DNA of 64,000 nucleotides from Phialophora verrucosa (GCA_002099365.1 MSED01000008.1:1364001-1428000), one strand, 5' to 3'; positions 45,738 to 56,217 are shown, numbered from the stretch's first letter. Program-made: numbers and translations. Notes: a model not told the origin generated them from the sequence alone.

Positions 45738-47234
45738 TCATGCCGCGAACGCGTAACTGCCCAGGATAGCATAGACAGACCAAGGGCTGGTACCGTCCCG
45801 CCTTTCTAGCATCTCCGCCACGGTCACGGCATTCTTTATGCCTGAATTGGTCGCCATCGACCTCAACAGTTGAATGACCCACTCTCGAACCCTGGTCTCA
45901 GGGCTTGCAGACAGTGCAGCAACGTAAAACGGGAACAGCAGCGTATAGCAATGCATTCTGCGAAAAGGGGACGAATTGCTCGGTTTGTTGCGAACCTCGG
46001 GGGCGCCAGCAAATTGTGGTCCAGTTGCACAAATTTCCTTCGCCATGGAATCGATGATATGAGAAGCGAAGCTGACGCTGAGAGCCTGGGGGTCGAGATA
46101 CTCTGAAGTGGAGGCTGTGTTCAGGTAAGTGAGTCGAATCAGGTTGTTCAGCAGGATTCGCATCATTCGGATGACATTACACGTTTGTGCCGTAAAATAA
46201 TCCGGGTAGACATCGTAATATTGCTCTAGGGCTGCGGATGACGGAGTCTGAAGAGTAACTCTCTGCGAAATCCAAGACGGTGGGAGGTCTCGGGCGAGCG
46301 AGCTGAACTCTCCGTCAAGCTTTTTCGCCCTTTTCAAGACTTCATCATGCGACAACAGCCCATCTTGAATGGCTCCACGAAAGTTCGCATACTTCATCAC
46401 GAGGCCGGAGACCTGCCATTTGGGGTCATCCCGGCGGACATGTGGCTCTAACTCAGAGTGAAGCTTGGTCAACGCTGGGGGGATTGGAGCATTTGCTGCG
46501 ACACAGCTAATAAGCATATTGGTGAACAGTCGCACGGACAACCGAAGACCGACGTATGTGTTCAGCTGTGCTGGATCCCGTAGCCTGGCAAGCACCATAG
46601 CACCCCTGACGTGACTCATCCATGACTCGGATGAGATGGGGCTGCGGTTGGTGATCTTCTCGAAAAGATCAAGAAGGAGCACTGCCAGTAATGTTGAGTT
46701 GCTGGCCAGGAACTCGGGCGCCCCCAGGGCACTTTTAACCAATGGAAGAGCAGACAAGTACTTCTCCCGCGCTGGCTTCAGAGCTGCTGCAGCATCGTAC
46801 TGGAAGGAGAAGAAAGCTAGGCTGACGGCATCTACACTCGCCGCTAGGTGCTTGTCCAGACCAGACTGCCGATCGATGAGTTCCAGCACATCATACGTTG
46901 TGGAGAATCCGTGCACATAATGGGAGAAGAATGCTGCCCGTGCCATTTCATCCAGTGGGACCTGGATAGGGGATGCGATTGATCGCGATTTCATTCCCAA
47001 CGCCCTTTGTTTAGTCGATTCGCTCTCGTCCTGGATTCTCAATTGGCCCGGGTCACGGTAGCCAGTACAAGTAAGACCAGCTCTCACGCATTGACCACAT
47101 GCCTCTTTTCGAAGATCGCACTGGCATGTCGTTAGCGAAATCGCACCAAGCCCATCGGGGTTGTGGGACTGTACCCGGAGTTTTCTTCGCCTGCAATGAG
47201 CGCAAGCTCTGGAAGGCTTGCCGTTGTAGACCAT
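45738..47234 (-). CDS. Zn2Cys6 transcription factor with hidden in-frame intron
   Basis: About 480 aa after splicing, exons 47234-47175 and 47120-45738. The 54-nt intron (GTACAG...GCCAG) is a multiple of three without stop, so the unspliced frame also reads through. Removal gives a correct zinc cluster, C11-x2-C14-x6-C21-x6-C28-x2-C31-x6-C38, while the unspliced protein would have 18 extra residues between the second and third cysteines. The rest is helical and matches the C-terminal domain common in regulators of 400-550 aa (DUF3468/Fungal_trans_2 type: FFSHYVHGF, WMSHVRGAMVLARLRD, FTAQTCNVIRMMRILL). It stands head to head with a short-chain dehydrogenase gene 692 bp away, a usual layout for a regulator and its target. 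That link is inference. Confidence 0.88.
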   Translation of the reverse strand: MVYNGKPSRACAHCRRRKLRVQSHNPDGLGAISLTTCQCDLRKEACGQCVRAGLTCTGYRDPGQLRIQDESESTKQRALGMKSRSIASPIQVPLDEMARAAFFSHYVHGFSTTYDVLELIDRQSGLDKHLAASVDAVSLAFFSFQYDAAAALKPAREKYLSALPLVKSALGAPEFLASNSTLLAVLLLDLFEKITNRSPISSESWMSHVRGAMVLARLRDPAQLNTYVGLRLSVRLFTNMLISCVAANAPIPPALTKLHSELEPHVRRDDPKWQVSGLVMKYANFRGAIQDGLLSHDEVLKRAKKLDGEFSSLARDLPPSWISQRVTLQTPSSAALEQYYDVYPDYFTAQTCNVIRMMRILLNNLIRLTYLNTASTSEYLDPQALSVSFASHIIDSMAKEICATGPQFAGAPEVRNKPSNSSPFRRMHCYTLLFPFYVAALSASPETRVREWVIQLLRSMATNSGIKNAVTVAEMLERRDGTSPWSVYAILGSYAFAA

Positions 47235-47926
47235 TTGGATTGGCTTCCCGCCCAGCAGAGCGACAAGAACTCCAAGCAGAGTCAGTCAGGCCGGAGGAAG
47301 GTCTCGACCTCGAGCGGACCCTCTCGCCACGATAGGCCAGAGTATGAGACATGACGAGCCCAGGTTTGGGAGCGCGAAGGATGTGTGAAGAAGGTTTTGG
47401 GTGCCCAGCACGCCTACAACTGGACGAGGCACGAGAGATTCCCTGCGTCTGGCTTCCCACCCTCCCTGTCTGACCGGGCCGGGGTGGACCGGCTTTCGGC
47501 AAAACTATCTCCGCAAGTGACCATGCCGCATCTGGCAAGTCTTCCGTCGACGTCATCAGGGGTTGGAAGAATACGAGCATGTCTCGGTGCTTCGTATTTT
47601 CTTGCTTGACCCCTCGACCACTCGCCGCAAACTAGTCCATCCCGTGAAGTCAACGTGCTATATCCGTGGTTTGTAGATTTGGTAATGGCTGGAATATTCT
47701 TCTGCCTCAAGCTCAAGTCTTCCTGGCCCGCATATGCAACCTCTGGGCCTTCCCGATATGTTTGCCCGAAGGAAACAACACCATGGCCCAGCTGGCCTAT
47801 AAATACACCCCTATAGATGGTCTCATTCCAGAGTCGCCTCAGACCCCTTTCTCTGCACTTCAAAACTTCCTCCGCCCTTCTCTTAATCTGCAGACTGACT
47901 CTGACTAGACTCGAACGTTCACTGCC
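47235..47926. other. divergent promoter region, regulator and dehydrogenase
   Basis: 692 bp between divergent starts. A TATAAATA box at about 47798-47806 lies some 120 bp before the dehydrogenase ATG. No gene is supported. Confidence 0.5.
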
Positions 47927-48808
47927 ATGACATTCCCCTACAAGAGAGTGCTCCTAATTGGAGCGACGGCCGGCATTGGCGCTGCCATTGGAGATCGCTT
48001 AATTCGCGAAGGGGCCAAGGTCATTGCTGTCGGCCGACGGCAGGAACGCCTCGATGCATTTGTTGAGAAGCATGGCAAGGACAGAGCCAGCGCTGTTAAG
48101 TTCGACATCAGTGAAAGAGGCAAGATCGACCACTTTGTGGAGGATGTCACGCACACCTACCCGGACTTGGACTGCGTCTTCTTGAACGCGGGTGTCCAGA
48201 GCCCGATCGACCTAGCAAAGCCAGAGAAGGTCGACCTAGCCGCGTTCCACTCCGAAGTCGAAGTCAACTTCTCGTCCTTTGTCGACCTGACCATTAAATT
48301 TCTCCCATTTCTACTGAGCAAGAGCACGGAGACAAGCTTGATCTTGTGAGTATATGCCCCTTCACGAGAAGCCAGCAGCTACTGACAGAATCAGCACTGG
48401 ATCGAACCTAGCAATTGTGCCTGCAGCCAGGTTACCTGCGTACTCGGCTTCAAAGGCAGCCCTGAATGCCTTTGTTCTCTGCCTCCGCGAGCAATTGAGG
48501 AACTCATCGGTCAAAGTTATCGAGTTGTCTCCACCTCCTGTCCAGAGTGAGTGCTTTGTACACGTGGTCCAAAGGCCATTAGCTGACAACACGAAGCCGA
48601 ACTGCATGATTACATGGGCGCGGATCAGGGACGCCAGCTGGGCATGCCGGTTGACAAGTTTTGCGATGCCGCCTTCGATGGTCTTCTTTCCGGCAGCGAT
48701 CAAATCGTCATCGGATCTGTTGGGCCAGCACCCGTCTTCAACGATATTGTCGACAAGCGACGACAGACGTTTGAGAATCTCGCAACGATGATGAGGGAAA
48801 GACACTGA
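47927..48808 (+). CDS. short-chain dehydrogenase/reductase
   Basis: Classical SDR, about 262 aa, exons 47927-48345, 48389-48546, 48597-48808. The N-terminus has the Rossmann motif LIGATAGIGAAIGDRL and the basic VGRRQERL, which favours NADP. FLNAGVQS stands for the usual NNAG. The catalytic part is STGSNLAIVPAARLPAYSASKAAL (Ser, Tyr, Lys present). The C-terminal region has LSPPPVQTELH joined across intron 2. Intron 1 can end at 48388 or, six bases on, at 48394; only the first keeps ILISTGS aligned with the family. Intron 2 (48547-48596) ends in AAG. The type resembles DltE/YdfG-like reductases. The substrate cannot be told. It is divergent from a Zn2Cys6 gene, which may control it. Confidence 0.88.
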
Positions 48809-49624
48809 CGTGCTGAACATGGCTCCAGCCTTTCACAAGCAGAATCACCCTTTGTCCCCGATGGCATGAGATGCAGTTCTCCAGCCGCTACTAAACAATG
48901 TCACGGTTATTGAGACAAAAGGTCGTCTCCTCAAAGCAGCTATGGTGCATGTTTTGCTTTCGCTTGCTCATTGCATGATGGGACAATGGGGAATGGGGTA
49001 TACGCTTACCACTGTCTTGTCGGCGACACAGCTGTTCAGCAAGACCTGTTATACTAACTTTGTCCGTACCGCGGATACTTCAATACCCAAGTGTCACAAC
49101 TTTACATACTCTGGTTCCATTCCGATCGAATCTACCATATATACGAATTTCCAAAGGCGAATTTAAAATTCCCCTTATCACACGTGAAGGAGGATTTCCC
49201 ACATTACCCCTATTCCTGCTGTTGTTCAATATTCTTCCATTTTCCCAATCGACTACCATGTTCTCCTCGGCTCAAGTAAACTGGAATCCTGGTCGCATAA
49301 GCTCCCCGCCAGGCCTAAGTCGTGGCACCTGCTCCCAAAAGCGGATGGATGTCTGGGGTTGTGGGGTTTAGCCGTCGGTCGTCCTAGGAGACATAGTTGG
49401 TGTATAGTCTCCTCGATCCCTGTCATTTCTCATATCATGGTAAAGAGTACTAGGGTCCATACTGAATAGTCTTTTGAGCGTTGTCTTCGAACGTAGGTAC
49501 TTTTGTTTACTATATAGTTGCCTTGGCAAGTTTGCTGTGGTTTCAACCCCGCTCAGCCTTGTCGTGCTTGTCCACCGATTCCAGCCTCGTTGTGGACTGG
49601 GACCTGAAATTGAACCAGTTCTGC
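48809..49624. other. intergenic: dipeptidyl peptidase promoter
   Basis: 816 bp. The dipeptidyl peptidase frame stays open up to 49481 but has no ATG before 49625. I see nothing else. Confidence 0.45.
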
Positions 49625-51862
49625 ATGCCACCTCCCCTGCCGACAGTATCCCCTCTTCAGAGGTTGATTCGCCGTCTCTCACAGCTGGTTTCACAATTTC
49701 CCAGAGTGCCTGCTTCGGTTGCCAGCATGGATCCCTCACTTCGAGCTCACTATCTGGCAGATAACCCTCCTACAGTCGTTCGACTGGAGATTGCCCCTCA
49801 CTTCGCCGCCCTTTCGCCGAAGGAGAAGCGGTATGCACACCATCTGAGTCGAGCCTCTTTTCATGGCACACGGGTCACCCTGGCCCAAGTATCACCTGAG
49901 TCTCCTGTCATCTACGATCTCATTCTTGCGTTTCATCGCGCCTGCGGTGGTGACTACAACAAGCTCTCCGCCGATACGTCGGTCTCCTCCGCGGATGTCA
50001 CCTTATGGCTCGAGTATGCTGCACAATTCCTAGGGAACGCGGGTAATTACAAGGGCTTCGGGGATTCAAAATTCATCCCGAGAATATCACCAGAAGAGTT
50101 GAGAAGGCTGAGTGGTGTGAATCAAGAAACCCAGAAGCTACATGAAGAGGCGACGAAAACAGGGGGAGGCATATACGAGACCAAGGATGTCGCTGTCATG
50201 CATCTGGGATACCCTGAAGCGGGCCATATGACCAACTACTATCCAGACTCGCCGACAATCACGAAAAAGGAGATTTCAATTGTGGGAGACGTGCTGGAAG
50301 AGAAGAAGTTGTTGATCGAGAACACTAGGTTGCGGAAGCTGGACTCAGGTGACTTCGAACTGCTCATAGCGTCTGGAGTCTCCAATCCGCCTGCTTCGGA
50401 GCGCGACCTGGGTGATGTCACTTCAATCGATCTCACGGGCGCACTGGCTGGAAAGAAGCTGCACCTTGTCTTTGGCGATTACCGAGAGGAGATGGCCAAG
50501 ATTGCGCTCGAGTTCAAGAAGGCAAAGAAAGAAGCCGCCAATGAAATTGAAGAGGAGATGATGGAGGAGTACGCCAAGACCTTCAGTACAGGCAGCATAC
50601 AGGCCTTCGTAGAATCTCAGCGGTACTGGATCAAGGACAAGAAGCCCATGGTCGAAACTGACATAGGGTTTGTGGAGACGTACCGAGACCCTCACGGCGT
50701 CCGGGGCGAATGGGAAGGCTTTGTGGCTATGGTCAACCAAGAGCGGACTCGAGCGTTCGGCAAGCTCGTCGAGGCTGCCCCGAGCATGATTCCGAAGCTG
50801 CCTTGGTCCGCCGACTTCGAGAAGGACAAATTCCTAAGCCCGGACTTTACCTCGTTGGAAGTCTTGAGCTTCGCTGGCAGCGGCATACCGGCGGGCATCA
50901 ACATCCCGAACTACGATTTCATCCGACAGAACGAGGGCTTCAAGAATGTGAGCTTAGGAAACGTGCTCAGTGCTAAAGCTCCCAATGAGCCAATTCCCTT
51001 TATTCGCAAACAGGACGACGAGCTGTACCGCAAGTACCGCGATCCTGCTTTCGAAGTTCAAGTGGGCATTCACGAGCTCCTGGGTCACGGTTGTGGCAAG
51101 CTGCTCCAGGAAACTGCTCCTGGCGAGTACAATTTCGACATCAAGAACCCTCCCGTCAGCCCAATCACCAAGAAGCCGATCACATCGTATTACAAGCCTG
51201 GCCAGACCTGGTCGAGCGTCTTCGGACCCATTGCCTCTTCGTACGAGGAGTGTCGTGCCGAATGTGTCGCAATGGCTCTCGCTTGTGACTTTGAAATCCT
51301 GCAAATTTTTGGCTTCGGCAATGGCAAAGAAGACATCAACAACGAGGCTGGCGACGTCCTTTATGTGTCATATCTGCAAATGGCTCGAGCTGGAGTGGCG
51401 GCTCTTGAATACTGGGATCCTAAGTCTAGGAAATGGGGCCAAGCTCATATGCAGGCCCGCTTCTCTATCCTACGCACATTTTTGGATGCCGGCGGCGGCT
51501 TCTGCGAGATCAAGGCTCTCAATGGCGACCCGAGCAATCCGGAAGACCTCGAAATACATCTAGACCGCAGCAAGATTATCTCGCATGGACGACCGGCAGT
51601 TGAGGCCTATCTGCAAAAGTTACACATCTACAAAGCAACTGCCGATTTCGAGGCAGGTAAGAAGATGTATGACGACGTTACCGGGGTGGACCAGTGGTGG
51701 GCAGAGAAAGCAAGGCCTATTGTCCTGAAGAAGAAGACCCCAAGAAAAGTGTTTGTGCAGGCCAATACCGTGTTGGATGAAAAGTCCGGAGACGTCAAGT
51801 TAGTGGAGTATGAGCCTACGATTGAGGGCATGGTGCAAAGCTATTTTGAGCGCGACGTGTGA
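49625..51862 (+). CDS. dipeptidyl peptidase III
   Basis: Zinc metallopeptidase (family M49) that releases dipeptides from the N-terminus of short peptides in late protein turnover. One exon. Starting at the ATG at 49727 (MDPSLRAHYLAD) the protein has 711 aa, the normal length. In that numbering the zinc motif HELLGH is at 449-454 and EECRAE at 507-512, close to the positions in characterised enzymes. An upstream in-frame ATG at 49625 adds 34 residues with Arg, Ser, Leu and no acidic residue (MPPPLPTVSPLQRLIRRLSQ), which looks like a mitochondrial presequence. I give the longer form as the extent because no stop separates the two. Enzyme identity is near certain; which start is used is open. 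Confidence 0.96.
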   Translation: MPPPLPTVSPLQRLIRRLSQLVSQFPRVPASVASMDPSLRAHYLADNPPTVVRLEIAPHFAALSPKEKRYAHHLSRASFHGTRVTLAQVSPESPVIYDLILAFHRACGGDYNKLSADTSVSSADVTLWLEYAAQFLGNAGNYKGFGDSKFIPRISPEELRRLSGVNQETQKLHEEATKTGGGIYETKDVAVMHLGYPEAGHMTNYYPDSPTITKKEISIVGDVLEEKKLLIENTRLRKLDSGDFELLIASGVSNPPASERDLGDVTSIDLTGALAGKKLHLVFGDYREEMAKIALEFKKAKKEAANEIEEEMMEEYAKTFSTGSIQAFVESQRYWIKDKKPMVETDIGFVETYRDPHGVRGEWEGFVAMVNQERTRAFGKLVEAAPSMIPKLPWSADFEKDKFLSPDFTSLEVLSFAGSGIPAGINIPNYDFIRQNEGFKNVSLGNVLSAKAPNEPIPFIRKQDDELYRKYRDPAFEVQVGIHELLGHGCGKLLQETAPGEYNFDIKNPPVSPITKKPITSYYKPGQTWSSVFGPIASSYEECRAECVAMALACDFEILQIFGFGNGKEDINNEAGDVLYVSYLQMARAGVAALEYWDPKSRKWGQAHMQARFSILRTFLDAGGGFCEIKALNGDPSNPEDLEIHLDRSKIISHGRPAVEAYLQKLHIYKATADFEAGKKMYDDVTGVDQWWAEKARPIVLKKKTPRKVFVQANTVLDEKSGDVKLVEYEPTIEGMVQSYFERDV

Positions 51863-52160
51863 GATCTGGCATTCGCATTATTCGGCTATGACATGTTGCC
51901 GGCTTTGTTGAAAACCAACGGCGGAAAATGTGCATCTTATGGCGCCAGTGTTGCAGTACGCAGCTCCTCGATCACTCTAGAGTCATTTGAGGAAGGGACA
52001 CTCTGCTATGCATGGCATGCATCTTCTAGAGAAGAGCTTCTCCGGCTATTATCCAGCGATGCCATCACTGGCGGATCGAATACATTTGCAAAACAACCGG
52101 TAATTTCCTCGCCCCATTCTCGACACATCGTCCTGCGACAGGTGATACCTCGCAGGCCTC

Positions 52161-52960
52161 CTATCCCAGCTTGCTCTGAACGAATGCCAACGCATTCTGG
52201 CCGTACTCCGAGCCGTATCCTTGGTGAGTGACGGCATTGTTGCCGTTACAGCAGTATGGATCAGAGGCGTCGCAGTAAGAGCGGATACGAGATTGATATG
52301 TCGGGCAGGAGAACCCAGCCGGACGCGCATCAAACTGTGCACAAAGGATGATCAGTCTCTGTCCCACAAGTCAAGCTTGGAACAGGCTTACCCCTCCTGC
52401 AGTGCAACTGCCATAATGGAATGTTTCGGCCGGTGAGTTTCTTGGGTCCCCTGCCCATATGACGGCTTTGATCTGGTTGCTGGCCGCAGAGGAGATCAGA
52501 GGATTCGTGTACGTGACACCCTGGTTCGGATCGCCCCCTCCACACAAGGCATTATCCCCGATTTGCGCCCCCTGTACGAAGTAAGTCATGGCGAATTCAA
52601 ACCCGGAGCACGCAAGCGGCTGACCTGAGAGTATCCGACGACGACCAACTTGGTGTTTGGGCATTGCTTGTTGAAGTTGTTGATTTGGGTGGCAATGTTC
52701 TGGGTTCCTTGTTGCACAGACGAGGCATATGCGGCGTTGGTGCCACCCGCGGCTGGATAGGTGATGGCTTCAGCTGTCGAGCCTGGATAGGTGTTCAAGA
52801 TCAGATTGACAAAGGTCCCAGCAGATCCATAGCCAGCCGGAGCAGTGGTCTCTCGAGCACCAAAGACGTGAATATTCGGGCACGACTGGCTTTCTTGGAC
52901 GGGGGTCCCTAGGGCAGGAGAGGCGGCCAACAAGGTGGTTGCTCCGAGACTCAAACGCAT
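52161..52960 (-). CDS. acetylxylan esterase (CE5, cutinase fold)
   Basis: Secreted serine esterase, about 229 aa, minus-strand exons 52960-52625, 52571-52392, 52334-52161 (introns 53 and 57 nt). Signal peptide MRLSLGATTLLAASPALG. Catalytic triad: S111 in GYSQG, built across intron 1, D197 in DASDPYCC, H209 in THQGYG. Paired cysteines at expected positions (CPN..., CGGG, CTAGG, SYCD, YCC). The C-terminal segment RPAGFSCPTYQSRIRSYCDA is the hallmark of acetylxylan esterases rather than true cutinases. It removes acetyl groups from xylan, making it accessible to xylanase. A GH11 xylanase is encoded divergently from it, 1.9 kb away, and converging dipeptidyl peptidase III lies on its other side. 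Confidence 0.94.
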
Positions 52961-53815
52961 CTTAGAAGTGACGAGTGTGGGAGGGTGTAAGTCACTATCT
53001 CCCTTGACGAAAGGGTTTCTTTCCTTTTCCTCCTGAGGTCTGTTTATTCCTCTTATGTTCACATCTCACAGCTACCAGGGCAGCCATAACTGGGCAGATT
53101 TTGAACAGCTCGCAAACAGCCTAAATCCATATAAGAAGCTGGAACCAACAGGGCATCATGGCGACTACTCCAGAGCGTTCTACCAGGTTGTTGTCACGCC
53201 TCTACATTTCTCCTTACCACCGAATAGACTGACAAACTGGCCTGAGGCAGCACAAAGAGCAATTGATAATGTCCACTTCCATCATACCAGAAAGAGTCAA
53301 GCTTTTGCCGAATCTGCATGGCGCAACCCGTGGCTGTCAGGCACACAAGGCTCATTGGCTCGAACAGTCCATCAACATGCAGCTACTGTACCCCATAGGC
53401 CAACATGGGTAGTTGATTAGGCAGCCTGGTCAGGATACCATGTTCTGACCCTTCCTGCTTTGAAACATTCAGATTTCATTTGCGCCCAAGGCGACGCTCC
53501 CTCCCGAGAAGTTCAATCTCAAAATGCGGGATGATCGTAAGTGGCGGCGATTTCAGCCACGCAGGGGAGGTGGTGACGATATTCTCACGACTGCCCTCAA
53601 CGCCGAAAAGAGGCAAAGGACCACAGCATCCCATGTCCTCCGGAAGGTGCAGGGTTTGCCGATGTCAAGGGTACCTACAGTACCACTCTGGGGTGTGTGA
53701 ATCATTATTCAATCCAATTACCCGGCCCCGAGGCTGCATCTCGGAAACATCAATGCTCTACCACAGCACGCTAGAACAAGCAAGCAGGTACCTTCCTTTT
53801 AAGCGGTTACCTTGT

Positions 53816-53835
53816 GATCAGATCAGATCAGATCA
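53816..53835. repeat. GATCA tandem run, four copies
   Basis: Four perfect GATCA units in a row. Simple repeat 43 bp before the first GGCTAAA site in the esterase/xylanase region. Confidence 0.9.
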
Positions 53836-53877
53836 GGCCCTGAGAGCAGATCGCGGGGCTCCGCATGTCTGTGGAAA

Positions 53878-53884
53878 TTTAGCC
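53878..53884 (-). promoter_or_regulatory. GGCTAAA, XlnR/Xyr1-type site
   Basis: Reads TTTAGCC on the plus strand, thus GGCTAAA on the minus strand, 918 bp upstream of the acetylxylan esterase start. GGCTAAA is the published binding consensus of the xylanolytic regulator XlnR/Xyr1. A 7-mer also occurs by chance, so the call rests on its place between two xylan genes. Confidence 0.4.
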
Positions 53885-54364
53885 TAATAACATCATTGGT
53901 GATGCCCCGAGGGAGACCGGTCCGAACCAGGCGCATGCAGCGGATCGGAGAGGTTCTTCACGTTTACACCGTCACGACGTTTGCAAAAGGTCAGCTTGAC
54001 TCTGGGTCCGTGGCCGGCGTCGTTAAGACCGTCGTCTGTGGACGAGAAGCTCGAGAGCAGCACGGAACACGTCTAGCTGGCCCTTTCCCTTTCTCAATGA
54101 GAGCGATGGGCCAGCGTTCATGGCCGATCGGTTCTGAGTTGCACGACACTTTTGCCATAAGGTTACCGGGTCCCCTCAGGGCCAATGATATCGACGGTCT
54201 ACGTTCTCGAACCAGATTTGCATCGTTCGGGTCATGCGAAGAAAATTGCGGGGATGAACCTATGCTAAAATTGTGGCGAGCATGGTCAGGGGTCTGAAAC
54301 ACTTGGACGAGAGTGGGCTCCAGTCGTGCAACCACTACCTTCCAAGGAGCAATTCCAGCGACAC

Positions 54365-54371
54365 GGCTAAA
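54365..54371 (+). promoter_or_regulatory. GGCTAAA, XlnR/Xyr1-type site
   Basis: GGCTAAA on the plus strand, 477 bp upstream of the GH11 xylanase start and facing it. Together with the minus-strand copy at 53878 each xylan gene has one site in its own orientation. Confidence 0.45.
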
Positions 54372-54847
54372 TGTTCGAGCCACATGGACAGCATCTTGAC
54401 CAATTTGGATGCAAACAGACGTGGGAAACGCATCGTGGGCTGGCTGAATGTTGGTGGCAGAAGTCCTGCCTGTGGCAGTCCAGGGGACATTTGCCATCGC
54501 AAGAAATGAGGAAATGCCAAATAGTCTTTCCGGAATCTTGATCTCCCCTTCGTGCGGGCCCATTTTGAACTACAATGTCACGGCAAGCCAGGCCACATCG
54601 ACCAGGCACTCCTTGCCTTCGCAGTCCTTTCCTGTCCTACCTGAAGTTCCCACTTGGCCAGCTTTCCACACCTCATTTTTCCGGAACGACCATGGCCAGA
54701 ATGAGGGGCATGATCAGATTTTGCCGGTGCAAAACATGAAGGCAACCAGGTTAGGGGAACCAGAGAGGACATAAAAGAGCCCATCGATCCGGGCAATGAG
54801 TGTTCACCCAACAACAGGGTCAATCATCGTTGACGACTTCTCTCAAT

Positions 54848-55747
54848 ATGGTCTCCTTCTCTTCAGTCTTTGTCGCCTTGACTACCGTCGTTGGAGTCTT
54901 TAGTGCTCCGATCGGCGATCTCGTGGAGAGAGATAGCTTCGCCCCAACGCAGGAGCTTGCTAAACGCACCTCTCCCGGCACCGGGACCAACAACGGGTAC
55001 TTCTACTCGTTCTGGACCGACGGTGGCGGCAGCGTGACCTACACCAACGGCGCGGGCGGCTCGTACACCACGCAATGGAGCAATGTTGGAAACTTCGTTG
55101 CAGGCAAAGGCTGGAACCCCGGTTCTGCAAGGTTAGTCCATCCGTCCCGTTGGCTGCTCGGATCCTAGAGACCGATATGCGGATTCCTCGTGGCTCCGGT
55201 CCTCGAAACCAACATTGCTAATCCCCTGTGGCCGCAGAACCATCAACTACTCCGGCACCTTTAGCCCGAGCGGGAACGCGTACCTGTCTGTCTACGGCTG
55301 GACCACCGGCCCTTTGGTCGAGTACTACATCCTCGAGTCCTACGGCACGTACAACCCGGCCAGCAGCGGGCTGACGTACAAGGGCCAAGTCCAAAGCGAC
55401 GGCGGCACATACAACATCTACACCGCCCAACGTGTCAATGCGCGTAAGTCTTCCCACATTCGAAGCCAAAGAATGAAAAGTCGAATACTGAACTCCACTC
55501 ACCCACTCACTCATCCACCCACCCACACACTTACACTTACACCCTCGCAGCATCCATCCAAGGCACCGCCACCTTCACGCAATACTGGTCCATCCGCACG
55601 ACCAAGCGGGTAGGCGGCACCGTCACCACGGCCAACCATTTCAACGCCTGGAAGAACCTGGGCATGGATCTCGGGGCGTTCGACTACCAGATCGTCGCCA
55701 CCGAGGGATACCAGAGCAGTGGTTCCTCCAGCATCACGGTGTCGTGA
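54848..55747 (+). CDS. endo-1,4-beta-xylanase, GH11
   Basis: Secreted family 11 xylanase, about 228 aa, exons 54848-55131, 55238-55443, 55551-55747 (introns 106 and 107 nt). Signal peptide MVSFSSVFVALTTVVGVFSA followed by a short propeptide ending in LAKR, a likely Kex2-type cleavage site. The beta-jelly-roll core has NGYFYSFWTDGGGSVTYTNG, NPGSARTINYSG, LSVYGWTTGPLVEYYILESY with the nucleophile at E123, TFTQYWSIRTTKR (the thumb lies just before it) and IVATEGYQSSG with the acid/base at E215. No carbohydrate-binding module is attached. It opens xylan chains internally, which fits the acetylxylan esterase gene on the other side of the shared upstream region. Confidence 0.96.
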
Positions 55748-55866
55748 ACGGACGCGTACGGAGCGAGCGAACTGCACGGTCGACCGATGTGATCTGTCCG
55801 AGGATGGGGAAAATAATCGGTTTGTTCCCCCAAGAAGCACGCAGCAGTGGAAAGGAAACAGGTGAC

Positions 55867-55889
55867 GTGGCGTGGCGTGGCGTGGCGTG
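55867..55889. repeat. GTGGC tandem run, four copies
   Basis: Four perfect GTGGC pentamers followed by a partial copy, in the 3' region of the xylanase gene. Confidence 0.9.
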
Positions 55890-56205
55890 CGCGAGGATCG
55901 ATTTCCTTCGAGCTCAATTACTTCCGTGTACTCGGTGGATGAATCGATCTGATCTCCGTCTACGCGGTCGAATAATAATGGTCGCGAGAGCCTGTGTACT
56001 CTGTACTTATACCGTCGTGTACTCACAGGACTTGACTTAGTTAGCTTGCGCAATGCATGCTCTCACACTCACTCTTGTACGGAGTACTTAAGACGGACTC
56101 GGCCTACACAGTACATTCCCAGCTCCAGCCCAGGTCATATTCCGGCACGGCAGGACAGGGCAGATGCATCTGGCATGATATCAACAGGGCTGTACAGCGA
56201 GGATA

Positions 56206-56217
56206 CTCCGTACGGAG
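56206..56217. repeat. 12-bp perfect palindrome CTCCGTACGGAG
   Basis: Perfect inverted repeat between converging genes. Half-site relatives occur at 56078-56087 (TACGGAGTAC), 41651-41658 (CGGAGTAC) and 6344-6353 (GTACTCCGTA), all outside coding sequence. Confidence 0.8.

Larger units (their letters stand above)
52961..54847. other. divergent upstream region of two xylan enzyme genes
   Basis: 1.9 kb between the start of the acetylxylan esterase gene (minus) and the GH11 gene (plus). Two GGCTAAA heptamers (listed separately) and a GATCA repeat lie in it. A 190-codon minus-strand frame at 53991-54563 has no recognisable domain. An ATAAAAGA element at about 54770 is well placed as the TATA box of the xylanase gene. 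Confidence 0.5.

Noticed and set aside
53991..54563. 190-codon minus-strand frame between the xylan genes
   Set aside because: No signal peptide, domain or splice support; composition looks like non-coding DNA and it overlaps the likely promoter of the xylanase gene.
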